NCBI GenBank assembly: GCA_021734255.1
Contig: JAIPJM010000028.1
Coordinates: 1-34,785, forward strand
From: Fidelibacterota bacterium
GTDB taxonomy: Bacteria; Fidelibacterota; UBA8477; JABMPR01
Length of the DNA: 34,785 nt
Reading direction: 5' to 3'
Shown piece by piece: positions 1 to 8,056 of this stretch. The position numbers and the translations under genes are program-made. The stretch's first letter is position 1. Each line of letters begins with the position of its first letter. The notes under the pieces are model-generated. The model was not told where the DNA came from and searched no databases. It saw nothing but the letters and a program-made list of their open reading frames with translations.

Positions 1-617
1 CCTGGATCGGCAGCCTTTAAATCTCTTTCTGCACCACTCAACCCAGTTGCATAAGCTGTACGTACACCAACTGAGTCAATTTTATAGAGAATTTTATCCT
101 CAGCGGCAACGTAGATATTTCCATTGGCATCTGCAGTTACAGTTGTGGCGTTCTTAGCCGGTGCTTCACCTGCGAACCCACCCAGTTTAACCACTGCTCT
201 TTCAACCCGGAAGGGTTGATCATACTCTGCTGGTGAATAAGCTCCCTGGGCTGCGACCAGGATCTGTACCGAATCAACAGCATTAAATTCCGAGCCTCTT
301 GACTCAGTGATAAAAACCGGCGTCGTCAATACAAGCTGGGTGCTCGTTGAATTTGCTTCATCCAGTCTGGCTGCATACCCATTAAAGGTGACCTGGTTCT
401 GACTGGGAACAGATGAAAAGTTGCTGCCCGTGATGGTTATTTCAGTGATACCTTCATAAGCCAGGTCAGGTGGAGACATACTGGTGATCACAGGTGCAGC
501 ATTCCCGGCGTCATCCTCATCCCAGATCGGATCTGGGTAATCGGTGTATTCACACATTAGGAGCGTGAATGCAAACAGGCTGATCGCGATCAATAGTAGT
601 GTTCTTTTTTGTTTCAT
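1..617 (-). CDS. Partial IPT/TIG-domain lipoprotein with beta-propeller-like start
   Basis: This reading frame starts with ATG at 617 and stays open to the left edge, so the C-terminus is missing (205 codons visible). A GGAGAG ribosome binding site lies about 8 bases before the ATG. The N-terminus MKQKRTLLLIAISLF is a signal peptide ending in a lipobox-like LLMC, so Cys22 is the probable lipidation site; Met at -1 is atypical. Residues of about 42-105 match an IPT/TIG immunoglobulin-like fold (APVITSMSP, then ITITGSNF, then VTFNG). After about residue 145 the pattern VTADANGNIYVA...KI looks like the first blade of an NHL or SMP-30-type beta-propeller. It is the last visible gene of operon A, 38 bp after the PorV-like gene. 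The inferred role is a surface or periplasmic sugar- or protein-binding lipoprotein; the ligand cannot be told. Confidence 0.8.
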   Translation of the reverse strand, partial: MKQKRTLLLIAISLFAFTLLMCEYTDYPDPIWDEDDAGNAAPVITSMSPPDLAYEGITEITITGSNFSSVPSQNQVTFNGYAARLDEANSTSTQLVLTTPVFITESRGSEFNAVDSVQILVAAQGAYSPAEYDQPFRVERAVVKLGGFAGEAPAKNATTVTADANGNIYVAAEDKILYKIDSVGVRTAYATGLSGAERDLKAADP

Positions 618-655
618 AAATCTATCTCTCCAAATCATGTAATAAGCAATTTGCT

Positions 656-1660
656 CTAATATGTAAATCTGACAGTTATCATTTGGACCTCATCCAGGAT
701 CCCGAATGGGATATAGGCATAGTCAACACCCAAACCGAATCTGGAGACACCGAAGCCAAATGTTGAATTTCGCTCGTCTCTGTTATGCAGGTATCCATAG
801 CGTAGATACAACATGTCCAGTAAATTATATTCGAATCCCAGATTCAGGTGTTCCGGATAGGATCTGGAATGAACCGCATCCACACTCATCATCAATGAAT
901 GGGCATCGCTGAAATTGGGAACGAAGTTGAGCAGGTCCATGGAGACCCCCATACTGAAGGTCAGGGGCAATTGAAAATTTTCATCCAGAAAGGATATCTC
1001 ATTGGAGAAATTCCGCACATTCATTCCAAAGGCAATTCCATTATAGCCAGTTTTGAACAGGGTCCCAAAATCGAAGGCATAGGCTGATGTAGAGAACTTC
1101 TGGACACCCAAACTGTCCGGTTCGTCCTGGAAATTTGGATGCACTTCAATGACACCATAGCCCAACTGCTGAGCGGCATATTTTGCCTGGCCACCAATTG
1201 AAAAGCGGTCGGACAGCTGGACGGCATACCCCAGTCCAAAGCTTAGTGCCGATGGTGTGAGTAAATTTGTTTCAACCCAGCCCGGGTCTCTTCCCCACAC
1301 CATGGTTCCCTGAATATCTCCATAATTAACAGACTGAGCGGTAACACCAAATACACCGAAGCGCCTGTTTGCGGGGCTAAATGCGATGCTCATGGTCGTA
1401 TGTTCGATGTCTGCGATCCAGGTATTCTTAGAGGCCAGCACATCGACAGATCCTTCCATCTCAGCCATTCCAGCCGGATTAAAGAATAGGGATCCTGACC
1501 TGTATGGGAGTGTCGTCATAGCACCAGCCAGAGCCGCTCCGCGTGCATCCGAGATCACACTCAGGAACTGGAAGCCGGTCTGAGCCAGCTTATTAAACTC
1601 TGCGGTAGCAGTACCCGTAAGCAGCAGGAGCAGGCAAAGTGTTAGAATTTTAATCTTCAT
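656..1660 (-). CDS. PorV/PorQ-family outer-membrane beta-barrel protein (operon A)
   Basis: The 334-residue product has a signal peptide (about residues 1-20, cleavage near TATA-EF). It shows the marks of the PorV/FadL-like barrel family: an N-terminal QTGFQFL segment, a GAALAGA stretch, the SLFFNPAGMA motif, and many alternating hydrophobic strands ending in an aromatic residue (VRFTY). In T9SS bacteria, PorV is the outer-membrane shuttle that carries CTD-bearing cargo from the translocon to the attachment complex; PorQ and related barrels are accessory. It is a paralog of the barrel at 13357-14364: both carry YGDIQGT, YAFDFGT and FQLPLTFS. An AAGGA ribosome binding site precedes the start by about 8 bases. 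It lies 22 bp after the small lipoprotein gene. The family is secure; a role in handling the cargo encoded upstream in the operon is inferred. Confidence 0.88.
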   Translation of the reverse strand: MKIKILTLCLLLLLTGTATAEFNKLAQTGFQFLSVISDARGAALAGAMTTLPYRSGSLFFNPAGMAEMEGSVDVLASKNTWIADIEHTTMSIAFSPANRRFGVFGVTAQSVNYGDIQGTMVWGRDPGWVETNLLTPSALSFGLGYAVQLSDRFSIGGQAKYAAQQLGYGVIEVHPNFQDEPDSLGVQKFSTSAYAFDFGTLFKTGYNGIAFGMNVRNFSNEISFLDENFQLPLTFSMGVSMDLLNFVPNFSDAHSLMMSVDAVHSRSYPEHLNLGFEYNLLDMLYLRYGYLHNRDERNSTFGFGVSRFGLGVDYAYIPFGILDEVQMITVRFTY

Positions 1661-1682
1661 ATTGTCATTCCTTGGCTATAGG

Positions 1683-2327
1683 TCATTCGCTTAAAAACAC
1701 GAGATCAAAGTTGTCCAGAGTGGTTGCTTCCAACCGTGCTATCTCAAATAGATAGGTCCCGGCATCCAGATCATATTCATAGCGACCCTTGATGGCCGGA
1801 ACTGGCCCAGGAAGGTTGTACAGACCCGCAATGAGTTCAGGACTCATATCGTCTTTTTCAATCTCTACCATCGTTCCTGCGCTGGTATATATCGAAGGGG
1901 CGGCATAGTGTTTCAGATAGAGAACATAAGTTCCAGCTGATGCTATTTCCAATAATTGATAGCTCAGACTATCCGCACGAATGGTCGTTGAGTAAACAGA
2001 GTCGTTCACACCGAAAGCCTCATCGCCAACGTCCTGAAATGCTGCATAGATATCGGAAATTTCCAGGCTTGAAATTGCTGTGAGAATGGTATCGATACCC
2101 CCACCAGCAAGGATCACACCGAGACCATTACCAGACGTATCCTCCAGAAGCGTCGCACTTCTCATGGTAAGACTCACTTCTAGTGTGTCCGAGAAGGCGT
2201 CGATGGCAGCAGCATCGATGGTTGAGAGTTCATAGGTCTCATCCTCAAAGTCCTCACAACTGAAAAAGACAAGGCCTAAGAACAGCGTTCCGATCATTAG
2301 ATGTATCATTTTACTATTTCTAAACAT
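1683..2327 (-). CDS. Small lipoprotein of operon A, unknown function
   Basis: I do not recognise this 214-residue protein. The start at 2327 is preferred because GGAGG lies about 7 bases before it; an in-frame ATG at 2348 has no ribosome binding site. The N-terminus is a hydrophobic signal ending FFSC, so Cys24 is the likely lipidation site, although Phe at -3 and -2 is unusual. The mature part is acidic (CEDFEDETYE) and appears rich in beta strands, with a C-terminal stretch (YEYDLDAGTYLFEIAR) like the edge of a small beta-sandwich. It lies 27 bp after the secreted T9SS-CTD protein gene and 22 bp before the PorV-like gene. Operon B has no counterpart. It could be a surface lipoprotein partner of the receptor or cargo, by analogy with SusD-position genes, but it is far too small to be SusD. 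Confidence 0.75.
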   Translation of the reverse strand: MFRNSKMIHLMIGTLFLGLVFFSCEDFEDETYELSTIDAAAIDAFSDTLEVSLTMRSATLLEDTSGNGLGVILAGGGIDTILTAISSLEISDIYAAFQDVGDEAFGVNDSVYSTTIRADSLSYQLLEIASAGTYVLYLKHYAAPSIYTSAGTMVEIEKDDMSPELIAGLYNLPGPVPAIKGRYEYDLDAGTYLFEIARLEATTLDNFDLVFLSE

Positions 2328-2354
2328 GCGTATTCCTCCACTGGTCATTCTGAA

Positions 2355-4550
2355 TTATCGAATCACCACTAGCTTGCGGATAGCCTTGTCACCATCCGGT
2401 GTTTCAAAAGTTACGATATATACACCACTGACAATGATCTGCCTGGATGAAGTGAGCAGGTCCCACGTAGCGACACCTGATCCCTCATGATCATAGCTAT
2501 AGATCTTGTCTCCCCTCTCAGTGAATACGTTTATATCACACTTTTCCGGGAGATTCCAGAATTTGACACTGTTCTGTTCTCCGATATACTGAAGTTGTGT
2601 ATTTCTTACAATGTATGGATTGGGTACAATGGTGATCCCATCAACACCTTCTGCTGGTGGTTTCAGCATGGATGCACCCTTATTCGCTCGTGTGAAAAAG
2701 GGGCTGCTTCTGAGTGGTACACCAGGAAAGAGTGAATTGGTAGAGCCATCATCATAAGCAATGATATAATAGAAATAGAGCTGTCCACGTTCGGCTGTTT
2801 TATCATAGTAGACATTCTCAGTCAGGTTGCCAGCAGATAGGCTCAGATCAGCGATCTCATAGTATGTGGAGTCATAGGAGCCCTTGGCACGATAGATCTT
2901 GTATCCATCAAAGTTGGGATGACTGATCTCCACATTATCCGCCCATTCCAGCTTGATGGCATTACCCTGAGAGGTGATCTCAAATGTGTTTGGTGGTTCC
3001 GGGTTGGGCATTGCACTGAGGTCCATATTCTTGTTCAGGTAAAGATCTCTGGCACGGCGAAATGTCTCAATGAGAGAATCTCTACTCGTATACACCCATG
3101 CGTTTTTAAAATCATCCGCATTGGTTGTGGTAGATCCGTCGGGCATGACAAGCGTTTGCGTGTCGCCCAGGATCTCGTCCTTATACCAGGTGTTTCCAAT
3201 TTCCAGATTCTGCTTGCGACTGATACCGGCAGCTGCTTCAGCAATAACGATACGCACTGTGTCGCCAGGGGCCATATTATAGGGGCCGAAAGACCAGGTC
3301 TGTGAATAACCGCCAGCAACTGAGAACTGGTCGGGGAAACCGCTTCCAACCTGCTCGGCATGACTTTGAGCCTCATGACCGGCGGCAACGAATTGCGTGT
3401 ACCCTCGTTCCATGCGTGAACTGCTAAACTGGTCATTACTGGTCGTTTCCGGATCGTTGGATTCAATTTTCCGAGTGGTGGTAGGCTGCATGGGATCATC
3501 GCTATGATCAGATGGCGATTTGTCAGCATGCAGGACGACACAGCCAGTGAACTGAGAGGCGCCCAACATACCGTCTGCCAGCCATCCCAATACATTTGGA
3601 GATCCAATATTGTCATAACTGAGGGTGGAATGGCGACCGTGCCAGGAGTAGAAAGCGCGCATATACTCACCGTCATTGTCCTGCTCATCAATACCCATTT
3701 TGCCGAATTCACTGGCAAAATCGGATGTTGTTTTCGGATTATTCGGATCTTCACCAATAACATCATTCATGGTGTTCATACCCCAGCGACAATTCTGTGG
3801 CGTTCCCCAGCCTCTACGCCCCCTGAAGTCAATGCCTGATCCTTCTACAGTACCCTCTCCTGCAACGGAATTTCTGTATTGCCAGTGAAAATAGACACCA
3901 TCCAGGGTTTGATTGTGAGCATTCCCAGCGCGGTCATACACGCCTGTATTGACGAATGTGTATTCATAAATAAAGAAGTTGTCGTAATACTGATGGGAAA
4001 AACCGTGGACCTTGCGGTCGAATGAGATCCCAGTTGATGTGTTCACCTGGTTATGGATCATACGGTCTGCTTTAAGATTGGGATCGAATCCACCGGCATC
4101 TACCAGATCGTCAAAGTCCAGGTCGGAAGCAAGCTCCCCATCCACGATCACGGTGGGGGCGGCATACTTCCCGACCATGCCAAAATCCGTAGGCATGAAT
4201 TCACTGGTGGCGATCTCAGGTCTGGGACGGGGTCCACAATGGGCAATTTTATAAGGGAACACTGTGCCTGCCAGCGGGTCATCGTAATTCCTGACAGCGA
4301 TCCACATGCCCTTGGCCGCCTGCATGTCCTGGTGGTCATAGAAGGCATTCCAGCGCATACCGAACTGCTGTTCATCGCCATAGTCTTCTTCAGGTTCAGA
4401 ACCGATAGCCTGGTAAAAGTTATGAAGACTTCCGACCTTGATCCATCGTGCTTCAGCAGCATAATTGACACTGCTGGGCAGCAGGAATACTGCCAGGAGC
4501 AGAAGACTGACCAGGCGTCTTGTACGAGATGTAGCTTGTGTCTTTTTCAT
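2355..4550 (-). CDS. Large secreted protein with FN3 and T9SS type A-like C-terminal domain (operon A)
   Basis: The 731-residue product has an N-terminal signal peptide (about 1-31). Its central region of roughly 500 residues belongs to no family I can name; it is rich in aromatic residues and Asp/Asn. Residues of about 535-625 look like a fibronectin type III domain (IKLEWADN, FDGYKIYRA, YFYYIIAYDDG). The last 93 residues start with ITIVPNPY, continue with INVFTERGDKIYSY and end SGVYIVTFETPDG...IRKLVVIR. That is the layout of a T9SS type A sorting domain, or of a FlgD-like Ig fold. It is paralogous to the protein at 8057-10174; both mature N-termini begin RWIKVGSL/RYIRIGSL. AAGGAATTTAT before the ATG is the ribosome binding site. 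It lies 23 bp after the TonB-receptor gene. Export to the cell surface is inferred; the substrate is unknown. Confidence 0.85.
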   Translation of the reverse strand: MKKTQATSRTRRLVSLLLLAVFLLPSSVNYAAEARWIKVGSLHNFYQAIGSEPEEDYGDEQQFGMRWNAFYDHQDMQAAKGMWIAVRNYDDPLAGTVFPYKIAHCGPRPRPEIATSEFMPTDFGMVGKYAAPTVIVDGELASDLDFDDLVDAGGFDPNLKADRMIHNQVNTSTGISFDRKVHGFSHQYYDNFFIYEYTFVNTGVYDRAGNAHNQTLDGVYFHWQYRNSVAGEGTVEGSGIDFRGRRGWGTPQNCRWGMNTMNDVIGEDPNNPKTTSDFASEFGKMGIDEQDNDGEYMRAFYSWHGRHSTLSYDNIGSPNVLGWLADGMLGASQFTGCVVLHADKSPSDHSDDPMQPTTTRKIESNDPETTSNDQFSSSRMERGYTQFVAAGHEAQSHAEQVGSGFPDQFSVAGGYSQTWSFGPYNMAPGDTVRIVIAEAAAGISRKQNLEIGNTWYKDEILGDTQTLVMPDGSTTTNADDFKNAWVYTSRDSLIETFRRARDLYLNKNMDLSAMPNPEPPNTFEITSQGNAIKLEWADNVEISHPNFDGYKIYRAKGSYDSTYYEIADLSLSAGNLTENVYYDKTAERGQLYFYYIIAYDDGSTNSLFPGVPLRSSPFFTRANKGASMLKPPAEGVDGITIVPNPYIVRNTQLQYIGEQNSVKFWNLPEKCDINVFTERGDKIYSYDHEGSGVATWDLLTSSRQIIVSGVYIVTFETPDGDKAIRKLVVIR

Positions 4551-4573
4551 ATAAATTCCTTGAAAGTCTTCGA

Positions 4574-7500
4574 TTAAAAATTATAAGATAGTTTAATACC
4601 AAAGAATAGATCCCGGGGACTGAGGAAGGTCAGGGACGAGTTCGGTGGATTGTATATATAAGCTTTCGAGTCCTGTGCTTCCTTGACCTCAGCATCGGAG
4701 ACCATCTTCCATGGTTCAGCATCACTATCATCAACGGGTGCGTATTTAAAATAGGCATCATTTGCTTCTGAGTAGAAATAGGTCCCCAGGTCCTCATGGA
4801 TCTCTGAGGGTGTAAACCAGGAGGTAACGTTACCGTTGACATCATACCCAAGGGCGATATCATTCAGGTATTCCATTGGCTGATAATCAACATCGTCTGG
4901 TCGGTAATCCCCATAGCGGTCATCACCGGTCACGTGCTTCATACCCAATTCATCATAGACTTCCTGCTTGAACTGCAGCGAGTTCTGGTACTTGGTATAT
5001 TCAGTACCCAGAGCCATGCCCAGTGTGGTGAAGTGTTTGAAGTTGAACAGGTTAAATGCTTCACCAAGCAGTGTGATCCCAACATTACCAATGCGGTAAG
5101 TTTTGGAGAGTCTGCTATTCACATTATAGGTGTCTTTCCAGCGCACATTGTTGATCACATCGGTCCGGTTCCCGTATTTAGCCCAGGATCCAGCTTTCCA
5201 ATATCCATTGAAAGCCAGATGCCAATCGCCAATGAGATGATCGCCGGCGATCTTCGGACCAAAGTTCTTGGGTGTATGGAAGGTCGTATTGAAATTGACC
5301 CTCGGTCTCGGTAAAGGTTTTGCCTGGACCTGACGGGAGATCAAGGAAAGCTCTTCCCTCTGTTCCGATGGATTCTGATAGAAACGTCTCACACCAAAAT
5401 ATCCAGAGCTGGCAATGGTCACGGTATAGTTGGCAAATCCAGTGAGCCAGTCACCGCGCATTTTTCTTAATTCCAGCTCGAGTCCTCTGATGTCCTGATA
5501 GAAAATATTCTCATACTTGCTATAAGAGACAGTGTTATCAGCGCTGTAATAGTTAACCGTACTGGCCTGATCGCTTTTATCCTTATAGTACCCGGATACG
5601 TGAAGCAGATATTTATCGAAGAATGAGTGATCATAACCCATCTCGTAAGCAACCGTCTTTTCCATGGGAAGTTCAGGATCGCCGAAGGATGACATTTGTC
5701 CGCCAGTTACACGACGAACGCCGAAGAGATAATCAGGATTGAATTTCTGGCGCATGTGTCCATAGTTGAAATAAAGCTTTGAGTTAACCGAGATCGGATG
5801 GGAAATTCCAATTCTGGGCAGGAAGGTCCAGCGTGCCTCAGCAGGCGCTGTTGGTATGGCATCTTCCTGTTCAGGATCATAGCTGGATGAGAACAGTGAC
5901 TTGTCATAAACATCCACATCATACCAATCCGTATTGGGATTGAAGTACTCGGCTCTTAAGCCAACAGAAGCGACCCAGCCTTCGAACTCGATCTTATCCT
6001 GGATATACATCCCCAACTGATATGGGCTTCTATGCCACTTACTGAAGGGCCGACCAGAAGGCAGCACCTTGTTGATCGCTCCATAGTTCATGTCATAATC
6101 AAAATATTCGAACTGAGCACCAGTCTTGATCTGATTATTCTGGTTGAATTGGGTCGTGTAATCAATTTTCATCTTGAATCGCGAGGTGGTAGATGTATCA
6201 CGGGCATTACTTTTCAGACCCATGTCAATGATACCGCCCACCGACTCGGAGATAAAATCAACGAAGCCATAAGGCGCTTCATCGGTCAGGAATTCACCTG
6301 CGCCGGGGAAAATATCATAGTAGGTCGTGGTATCTCGGAACGGATTGGGGTTTGAGTTATACCCTGTTGAAGAGTACTCCACGATACCTTCATAAAATGA
6401 TTTTGAATCGATGATGCCTGTTAGTTTAGCTGACAGCATCGTTGTGGAAATATCGGTGAGCGCATAGTACTCAGGTGCCAGTAATTTCCAGGATTGCTGT
6501 GAGCTGGTGCCGAAAATACTGGCAACGCCCCAGGTGCTGGAAAAATAGTCAGGTTGACCAGTTCCACTTGCTGTAGATGCTGAGATCTCTTTGCGCAGAG
6601 CAGACATAGAGAGTTTGACCTTGGGAGAAATATCTGAGGTCAGGCGCAAGGTCCCAGTCCAATCGCGGATGGCGTCACGTGACAGAGGAATGAGATACAT
6701 ACTCTGTTCACCACGGTAGGAGGCGAAGAAGCGCATATTACCCAGCGCCTTGCCAATACCGGGAACAGGTCCACCCAGACCGGCATCGATAGTATAATCC
6801 GGATCTGTGATATGTCCTGGTTTACGGGCCTGCCATTCGAATAAGCGCTGTGCACCGGCTGGTGTAATATCAATACCTTCCTTCTGCATCTGTGCGGCAA
6901 CACTGTTCCAGCCTTTAAATGTGGGGTAGCGAGCCTGGGTATAGGCATCCCAGCCTTGTGCCCACAAGCCATCTTTATTCTCATCAACAAAGGGTTCCCC
7001 TGCATCCCAGGTATCATTCCCGTTCAGATCAGTGAATGCTTCCTGACTCGTCCCCGTCCAGGCAACATCATCATCAAAATAGGGACGCAAAAAATATGAT
7101 TTTTTGTCAAAGAGTGACATGCCGAAGTGCTTAGGAGCGGGAGGACTATGACGATATGAGAAGCTGAAAGAATATCTGTCCTTACCCCCTTCGCGGGTCA
7201 CAATACTGACCAATCCAGACTGGAGGTCACTGTATTCTGCATTGAAGCCTCCGGACTGGACCATGACCTCTTTTACAGACGTTAATGATATGCCAGTGAT
7301 GGGATCACCAGTTCTATCATCCTTGAGGGTAACACCATCCACCATGAGCGTCATTTCATTGGTTCCACCCCCGCGGATGCTTAAGCCTTCCACACCAGCC
7401 TGAAGTCCCACGACTTCCGAAACACTGGAAACGGGCATATCTACCATCTCATCAGATGACATGTTGCGCTGACTGGAGGCCACATCGCGGTCCACGACGG

Positions 7501-7852
7501 GCTTACTGGCTTCGATCACAACTGACTCACCCTCAAGGGCTTGCGTCGACAGTGAAAAATTTTGAGTCGTGGTCAGATCGATCCTGACGCGGACATCCTC
7601 ATATATGATTGACGTGTAGCCAATGTAGTTTGCAGTCACATCATATGCCCCAGGTCGCACATTCAGGATCACATAGAATCCGTTCACATCGGTTGCAGCA
7701 CCCATTCCAAGTTCTGGAATAAGCACATTCACACCAATGAGAGGTTCCCCGGTCTCAGCGTCTGTGACGATACCGGTGATCTTACCCGTGGTGGCTGCCA
7801 TGACTGCTGTAGCAAGCAGACATAGAATCATGAGTGTATACAGCTTCTTCAT
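4574..7852 (-). CDS. SusC-like TonB-dependent receptor (operon A)
   Basis: The 1092-residue product has a signal peptide (1-19). Residues 22-105 form a carboxypeptidase-regulatory-like domain (GKITGIVTDAETGEPLIGVN). A TonB-box-like ESVVIEA lies near 109, followed by the plug (115-222, ending VMVQSGGFNAEY...GLVSIVTREGG) and a C-terminal 22-strand-type barrel ending in SYNF. Such receptors import large ligands, or act in export or assembly, using TonB/ExbBD energy. Residues 273-295 carry two consecutive DxNxN/DxNxDG loops (FTDLNGNDTWDAGEPFVD) that resemble calcium-binding EF or dockerin loops, inserted near the start of the barrel. The paralog at 10183-13338 has the same insert. A GAGGG ribosome binding site precedes the ATG. 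It is the first gene of operon A. No SusD is present, so polysaccharide import is not supported; the ligand is unknown. Confidence 0.92.
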   Translation of the reverse strand: MKKLYTLMILCLLATAVMAATTGKITGIVTDAETGEPLIGVNVLIPELGMGAATDVNGFYVILNVRPGAYDVTANYIGYTSIIYEDVRVRIDLTTTQNFSLSTQALEGESVVIEASKPVVDRDVASSQRNMSSDEMVDMPVSSVSEVVGLQAGVEGLSIRGGGTNEMTLMVDGVTLKDDRTGDPITGISLTSVKEVMVQSGGFNAEYSDLQSGLVSIVTREGGKDRYSFSFSYRHSPPAPKHFGMSLFDKKSYFLRPYFDDDVAWTGTSQEAFTDLNGNDTWDAGEPFVDENKDGLWAQGWDAYTQARYPTFKGWNSVAAQMQKEGIDITPAGAQRLFEWQARKPGHITDPDYTIDAGLGGPVPGIGKALGNMRFFASYRGEQSMYLIPLSRDAIRDWTGTLRLTSDISPKVKLSMSALRKEISASTASGTGQPDYFSSTWGVASIFGTSSQQSWKLLAPEYYALTDISTTMLSAKLTGIIDSKSFYEGIVEYSSTGYNSNPNPFRDTTTYYDIFPGAGEFLTDEAPYGFVDFISESVGGIIDMGLKSNARDTSTTSRFKMKIDYTTQFNQNNQIKTGAQFEYFDYDMNYGAINKVLPSGRPFSKWHRSPYQLGMYIQDKIEFEGWVASVGLRAEYFNPNTDWYDVDVYDKSLFSSSYDPEQEDAIPTAPAEARWTFLPRIGISHPISVNSKLYFNYGHMRQKFNPDYLFGVRRVTGGQMSSFGDPELPMEKTVAYEMGYDHSFFDKYLLHVSGYYKDKSDQASTVNYYSADNTVSYSKYENIFYQDIRGLELELRKMRGDWLTGFANYTVTIASSGYFGVRRFYQNPSEQREELSLISRQVQAKPLPRPRVNFNTTFHTPKNFGPKIAGDHLIGDWHLAFNGYWKAGSWAKYGNRTDVINNVRWKDTYNVNSRLSKTYRIGNVGITLLGEAFNLFNFKHFTTLGMALGTEYTKYQNSLQFKQEVYDELGMKHVTGDDRYGDYRPDDVDYQPMEYLNDIALGYDVNGNVTSWFTPSEIHEDLGTYFYSEANDAYFKYAPVDDSDAEPWKMVSDAEVKEAQDSKAYIYNPPNSSLTFLSPRDLFFGIKLSYNF

Positions 7853-8056
7853 ATAACCCTCAAATTTTCCAATTTGGTTGTCGTCAATTTTGCCGGATGA
7901 TGGTTTCTAACAGAAATCATATTTTGCTGGTCTATCAGACCACTGTCACCCCATGCTAAAATTATTACTAAATTTCGACATATCTTTTATTACTAAAGTG
8001 ACTGAATATAACCTTTCAAAGAGTTAATACACAGTTTTTATTAACTAGACCACTCC
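7853..8056 (-). promoter_or_regulatory. Regulatory region in front of operon A
   Basis: This 204-bp gap holds no gene. Three structures are visible: the inverted repeat at 8022-8046 (listed separately); an 11-bp direct repeat TTATTACTAAA at 7962-7972 and 7987-7997, spaced 25 bp start to start; and a perfect 6-bp hairpin TGGTCT-ATC-AGACCA at 7928-7942 that would sit in the 5' leader. On the minus strand TTGAAA (8014-8019) is a possible -35 box. No convincing -10 hexamer follows at 16-18 bp, which is compatible with an activated promoter but does not prove one. No terminator hairpin follows the stop codon of the operon B gene at 8057, so some readthrough from operon B is possible. Confidence 0.5.
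8022..8046. promoter_or_regulatory. Inverted repeat AGTTAATA-N9-TATTAACT, copy 1 (candidate operator)
   Basis: Two perfect 8-bp half-sites in inverted orientation are separated by 9 bp. The same 25-bp arrangement with the same half-sites occurs at 14506-14530. On the minus strand, copy 1 ends 2 bp before TTGAAA, and copy 2 ends 3 bp before TTGGTT. A repeat of this size with identical arms, an unconserved spacer and a fixed distance to a -35-like sequence is typical of a dimeric regulator site. The stem has only one G-C pair and no T-tract, so an RNA terminator is unlikely. The regulator is not identified. Confidence 0.6.

Noticed and set aside
3035-3766. A 243-codon open frame on the minus strand inside the operon A secreted-protein gene
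   Set aside because: It lies wholly within a real gene in another frame; its protein is rich in Met, Ser and Arg without domain pattern or signal.
4053-4577. A 174-codon plus-strand open frame antisense to the secreted-protein gene
   Set aside because: It lacks a ribosome binding site and any recognisable domain, and covers the well-supported gene on the other strand.
4574-7852. A classical SusC/SusD polysaccharide utilisation locus
   Set aside because: No SusD-like gene, glycoside hydrolase or sensor-regulator accompanies the receptors.
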